DNA of 64,000 bases. Source: Kitasatospora fiedleri (lineage in GTDB: Bacteria; Actinomycetota; Actinomycetes; Streptomycetales; Streptomycetaceae). The number at the start of each line of letters is the position of its first letter. The stretch's first letter is position 1. The position numbers were made by a program, and so were the translations under genes. This document shows, one piece after another, positions 61,576 to 64,000 of this stretch. The notes beneath the pieces are model-generated. The model was given only the letters and a program-made list of their open reading frames with translations, was not told the DNA's origin and made no database searches. Where the stretch lies: positions 248,001 through 312,000 of the forward strand of contig NZ_OX419519.1 of the NCBI RefSeq assembly GCF_948472415.1. Reading direction: 5' to 3'.

Positions 61576-63219
61576 CTACCTCGGCGGGCAGATCATGAGG
61601 TACGAGGGCGAGGCGGTGGTGTCCCCGCCGGGGTGGTGACGCTCACGCTCACGTTCTTGGCCCGCTGGTTGCAGGCGAAGGTGTGCGGCCGGGTCACCGT
61701 CCCCTTCGCCGGGACGTCGACGGACTCGGCTGCGGAAGGAACTCCGTCGTCGTACCAGGTCAGCGTCACTCTCCCCGCGGTGCTCCCGGCCGGTTCCACC
61801 GACACCAGGAACCCGGCCGTCAGCGTCGTCCCTCCACACGGCCGGAGAGCCTCCGCACCGTCACGGTGACCGGCGGCGCACTGCTCGCCGTCGCGCTGGG
61901 CGTCGGACCGGGCGCGGTCGGGCTCGGGCTCGGCTTCGGGGAGGTACTGGGCTTCGTCGTCGGGCTCGGCGACGTACTCGCGCCGGTCTCCTCGGTGGGG
62001 GTCGGGGTGGGTGAGGCGCTGGGGCTCGGGCTGTCGTCGGGGGTCGGCGGGGGCTCGGCCGTCGGGGGCTCGGCGGGCCGGACGCTGGTGGTGGCGAGCG
62101 GGGCGGCGACCGGCCGCGGGTCGGCGGTGGTGCCGCTCCCGTCCGCGGAGGCGACCGCCGCGAGCGCGCCCGTGACCAGGACGATCGCGCCGACGGCGGC
62201 GATCAGCCGTCCCCGGAACGGAACGCGCGGGCGCGGGGCCGGTGGCGGCGGGGCGAGCACCGTCGTCGCGTACGAGGTCGCGCCGGGCAGCGCGCCCTCG
62301 CCGAGGGCGGAGGGCAGCAGCAGCGGCAGCAGGGCGACCAGCGCGGCCAGCCGTTTGCGTCCGCGGTCCTCCCAGTCCGCACCGTAGGCGGCCCCGGCGG
62401 CGGCCTCCAGTTCGCCGACCAGGGCCTCCGCGCCGGCGGGGCGCTGTTCGGGGTCTTGGCGAGTCCGGCCCGGATGAGCGGGCGGAGCGCTTCGGGGGCC
62501 TGGACGTCGGGGATCTCGGCCTCGGTGTGCTGGACGGCGAGTTCCATCAGCGTGGTGCCCGCGTAGGGCTTGGCACCGGTGAGGCACTCGAAGAAGGTCG
62601 CGGTGGCGGCGTACACGTCGGTGGCCGGGGAGGCGGGGCGGCCGGCCCACTGCTCGGGGGCCATGTAGGCGGGCGTCCCGGCGACGGTGCCGCCGGAGCC
62701 CGTGCGGACGGCGATGCCGAAGTCGACGAGTTTCGACTCGCCGTCCGCGGTGACCAGGACGTTGCCCGGCTTGTAGTCGCGGTGCACGACTCCGGCCCGG
62801 TGCGCGGCGGCCAGGCCGAGCAGGGAGCCCTTGAGGACGACGAGGGCGGCCTCCGGTCCGGTGCCGCCCTCGGCGCGCAGCAGGTCGCGCAGCGAGACGC
62901 CCTCGACGAGCTCCATCACGATGGCCGCGCCGCGCGGGCCCTCGACGTACTCGTACAGGCGGGTGACGTGCGGGCTGTCGAGAGCGGCGAGCAGTTCGGC
63001 CTCGACCCGAAACGCGGCCTGGTCGGGGTGGTCGCCGAGCAGGTACTTGACGGCGACGGGGGTGCCGGTGGCCCGGTGCCGGGCGAGGACGACGCGGCCG
63101 GACGCGCCGGCGCCCAGTTCACCTCCGTGCGCGTAGTCGGGGAGTTCCCAGCGGGCGTCCTGCGGGGGCCGGTCGGCCGGTCTGCCCTCCGGGTGCTGAT
63201 CGTCGCTCACCTTGTCCAC
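61576..63219 (-). CDS. Transmembrane Ser/Thr protein kinase with extracellular beta domain
   Basis: About 548 aa. Kinase landmarks: GELGAGASGRVVLARH, VAVKYLLG, HRDYKPGNVL (Tyr where Val/Ile is usual), LVDFGIAVRTG, AYMAPEQWAG. A single helix (RLIAAVGAIVLVTGALAAVA) follows, then about 75 residues of Pro/Thr/Ser and an outer domain (TVRRLSGRVEG, STAGRVTLTWYDDGVPSA, TFACNQRAKNVSVSV, SYLMICPP). Frame moves near 62450, 61845 and 61630. GTG 63219 or 63210 starts it. The TVxL membrane protein lies 13 bases downstream. Confidence 0.85.
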
Positions 63220-63395
63220 CCCCGGCGCCCCCGTGCTGTGCGGGGGCGTCCCGTCCGTCGCCTGCGGGCCGGCGCGGGTGCGCGGCCACCGGGAGTGACG
63301 CGCCCCCGGCCGGAGGAGTTCCGGTCCGGGGGCGGGGGAAGGTCACGATTCGACCGCTTCGCACACCGATGTTCCGCACATCGACGTTCGGATCG

Positions 63396-63704
63396 TCACC
63401 AGGCGCCGCCCGAGGGTGGCACGTCGCGGCGGCGGGCGGACTCGGCGGCCTCGGCGGCGGTGGAGCCGTGGTGGATCAGCTGCTGGCCGAGGGCGGTCAG
63501 CGCCCGTCCGACGGCGAGTTCGTCGCCGATCTCCGGGTCGGCGGGGTCGGTCCGGCTGCGGTGCGCCTCGGCCTCGACCTCGATCAGGTTGACGCCGGTG
63601 TCGAGGACGGCGTGCGCCTGGGTGAGGTCGCCGGCCTCGACCACCCGCAGCCGCACCGACCACTCGGTGCTGTGCGGCCCGGACGCCGCCATGTGGCCGC
63701 TCAC
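63396..63704 (-). CDS. DUF1876 family protein
   Basis: 102-aa intact protein. WSVRLRVVEAGDLTQAHAVL, NLIEVEAEAHRSRTDPADPE and IGDELAVGRALTALGQQLIH match DUF1876, a dsRBD-like fold found mainly in actinobacteria and of unknown role. GTG 63704 overlaps the preceding stop (GTGA) and has AGGAGG upstream; ATG 63692 is an alternative. Confidence 0.8.
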   Translation of the reverse strand: MSGHMAASGPHSTEWSVRLRVVEAGDLTQAHAVLDTGVNLIEVEAEAHRSRTDPADPEIGDELAVGRALTALGQQLIHHGSTAAEAAESARRRDVPPSGGAW

Positions 63705-63877
63705 CGCCGCTCCTCCTGCTGCTGGGACGGGTCCGCGGTCGGGTCGCCCTCGGCCCGGGACTCCTCCCCCGCGTGCATGGTCTGGTAGGAGGTGATGCCC
63801 TCCTCCGGGTCGGCGGCCCGGACGTCCTCCTCGTCCCGCCGGTCCTTCTGGTCGAGCCTGTCGTTCATCTCGGACAT
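63701..63877 (-). CDS. Small acidic hypothetical protein
   Basis: 58-aa protein rich in Asp, Glu and Arg (MSEMNDRLDQKDRRDEEDVR to the end SQQQEERR), predicted unstructured. ATG 63877 follows GAGGAG. Its stop overlaps the start of the DUF1876 gene, so both are made together. No family recognised. Confidence 0.7.
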   Translation of the reverse strand: MSEMNDRLDQKDRRDEEDVRAADPEEGITSYQTMHAGEESRAEGDPTADPSQQQEERR

Positions 63878-63936
63878 CCCGGGCTCCTCGCTCTGGCACC
63901 CCCGCTGATCCTTCCAGCGTGCCTCCGCAGGCGGCC

Positions 63937-64000
63937 TCAGTCGAGTTCGGCCAGCAGGTCCGGGTTGACCGCTCCGACGATCGTCCGGACGTCGGCCTCC
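63937..64000 (-). CDS. C-terminal end of a gene running out of the window
   Basis: Only 20 codons are visible (EADVRTIVGAVNPDLLAELD, then TGA). The frame is open to the edge. Too short to identify. Confidence 0.45.
   Translation of the reverse strand, partial: EADVRTIVGAVNPDLLAELD

Overview
The window is very GC-rich, uses GTG/TTG starts freely, and carries streptomycete marker families: streptophobe, DUF6777, an Rpf with a c-di-AMP riboswitch, DasR-type dre boxes and DUF1876. It is therefore most likely chromosomal DNA of a Streptomyces or Kitasatospora species. No tRNA, rRNA, CRISPR array, insertion sequence or prophage gene was seen.

Layout. 1-3 kb: the end of aat, then a divergent TetR / drug-efflux MFS pair around a strong operator. 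3-13.7 kb: a furanose-utilisation island with a YtfQRT-YjfF-like ABC importer, LacI regulator, aldose epimerase, a second LacI and a secreted GH54 arabinofuranosidase with lectin domains. 13.8-18.1 kb: PadR regulator, GH13 glucosidase and NADP-type glutamate dehydrogenase. 18.2-21.4 kb: a lipoprotein peptidase, a secreted phytase-like protein, a small protein and a dual-specificity phosphatase. 21.7-29 kb: a chitin island (LPMO and two GH18 chitinases, each behind a dre-like box) interrupted by a second MFS/TetR pair. 29-36 kb: orphan AtpF, DinB-like protein, glyA behind a ZTP riboswitch, ppnP, MFS exporter, and rpf behind a c-di-AMP riboswitch. 36-43.4 kb: CapA-like lipoprotein, AurF-like diiron oxygenase, pseudouridine synthase, a large PAS/GAF/SpoIIE phosphatase and a secreted heptad-repeat protein. 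43.4-50.9 kb: a glutamine synthetase-like / aldehyde dehydrogenase / SDR operon, GNAT, DUF2087, serine hydrolase and a RibD-C reductase. 51-56 kb: the DUF6777/streptophobe pair and a secreted M1 peptidase. 56-64 kb: a phospho-signalling island with two Ser/Thr kinases, an FHA-FHA-ABC transporter, a protein with repeated TVxL motifs and small proteins.

The genes group by function. The importer, epimerase and GH54 enzyme fit release and uptake of arabinofuranose or galactofuranose. The LPMO and chitinases fit DasR-controlled chitin attack. The kinases and the FHA protein fit a Thr-phosphorylation circuit around an exporter.

Caution: well over half of the genes contain one or more frame shifts. 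Nearly all are explained by a single lost (sometimes gained) base in a short G or C run, and housekeeping genes such as gdhA and glyA are affected. I read these as sequencing or assembly errors rather than pseudogenes, and give full gene extents across the shifts. Exact frame-shift positions are approximate.
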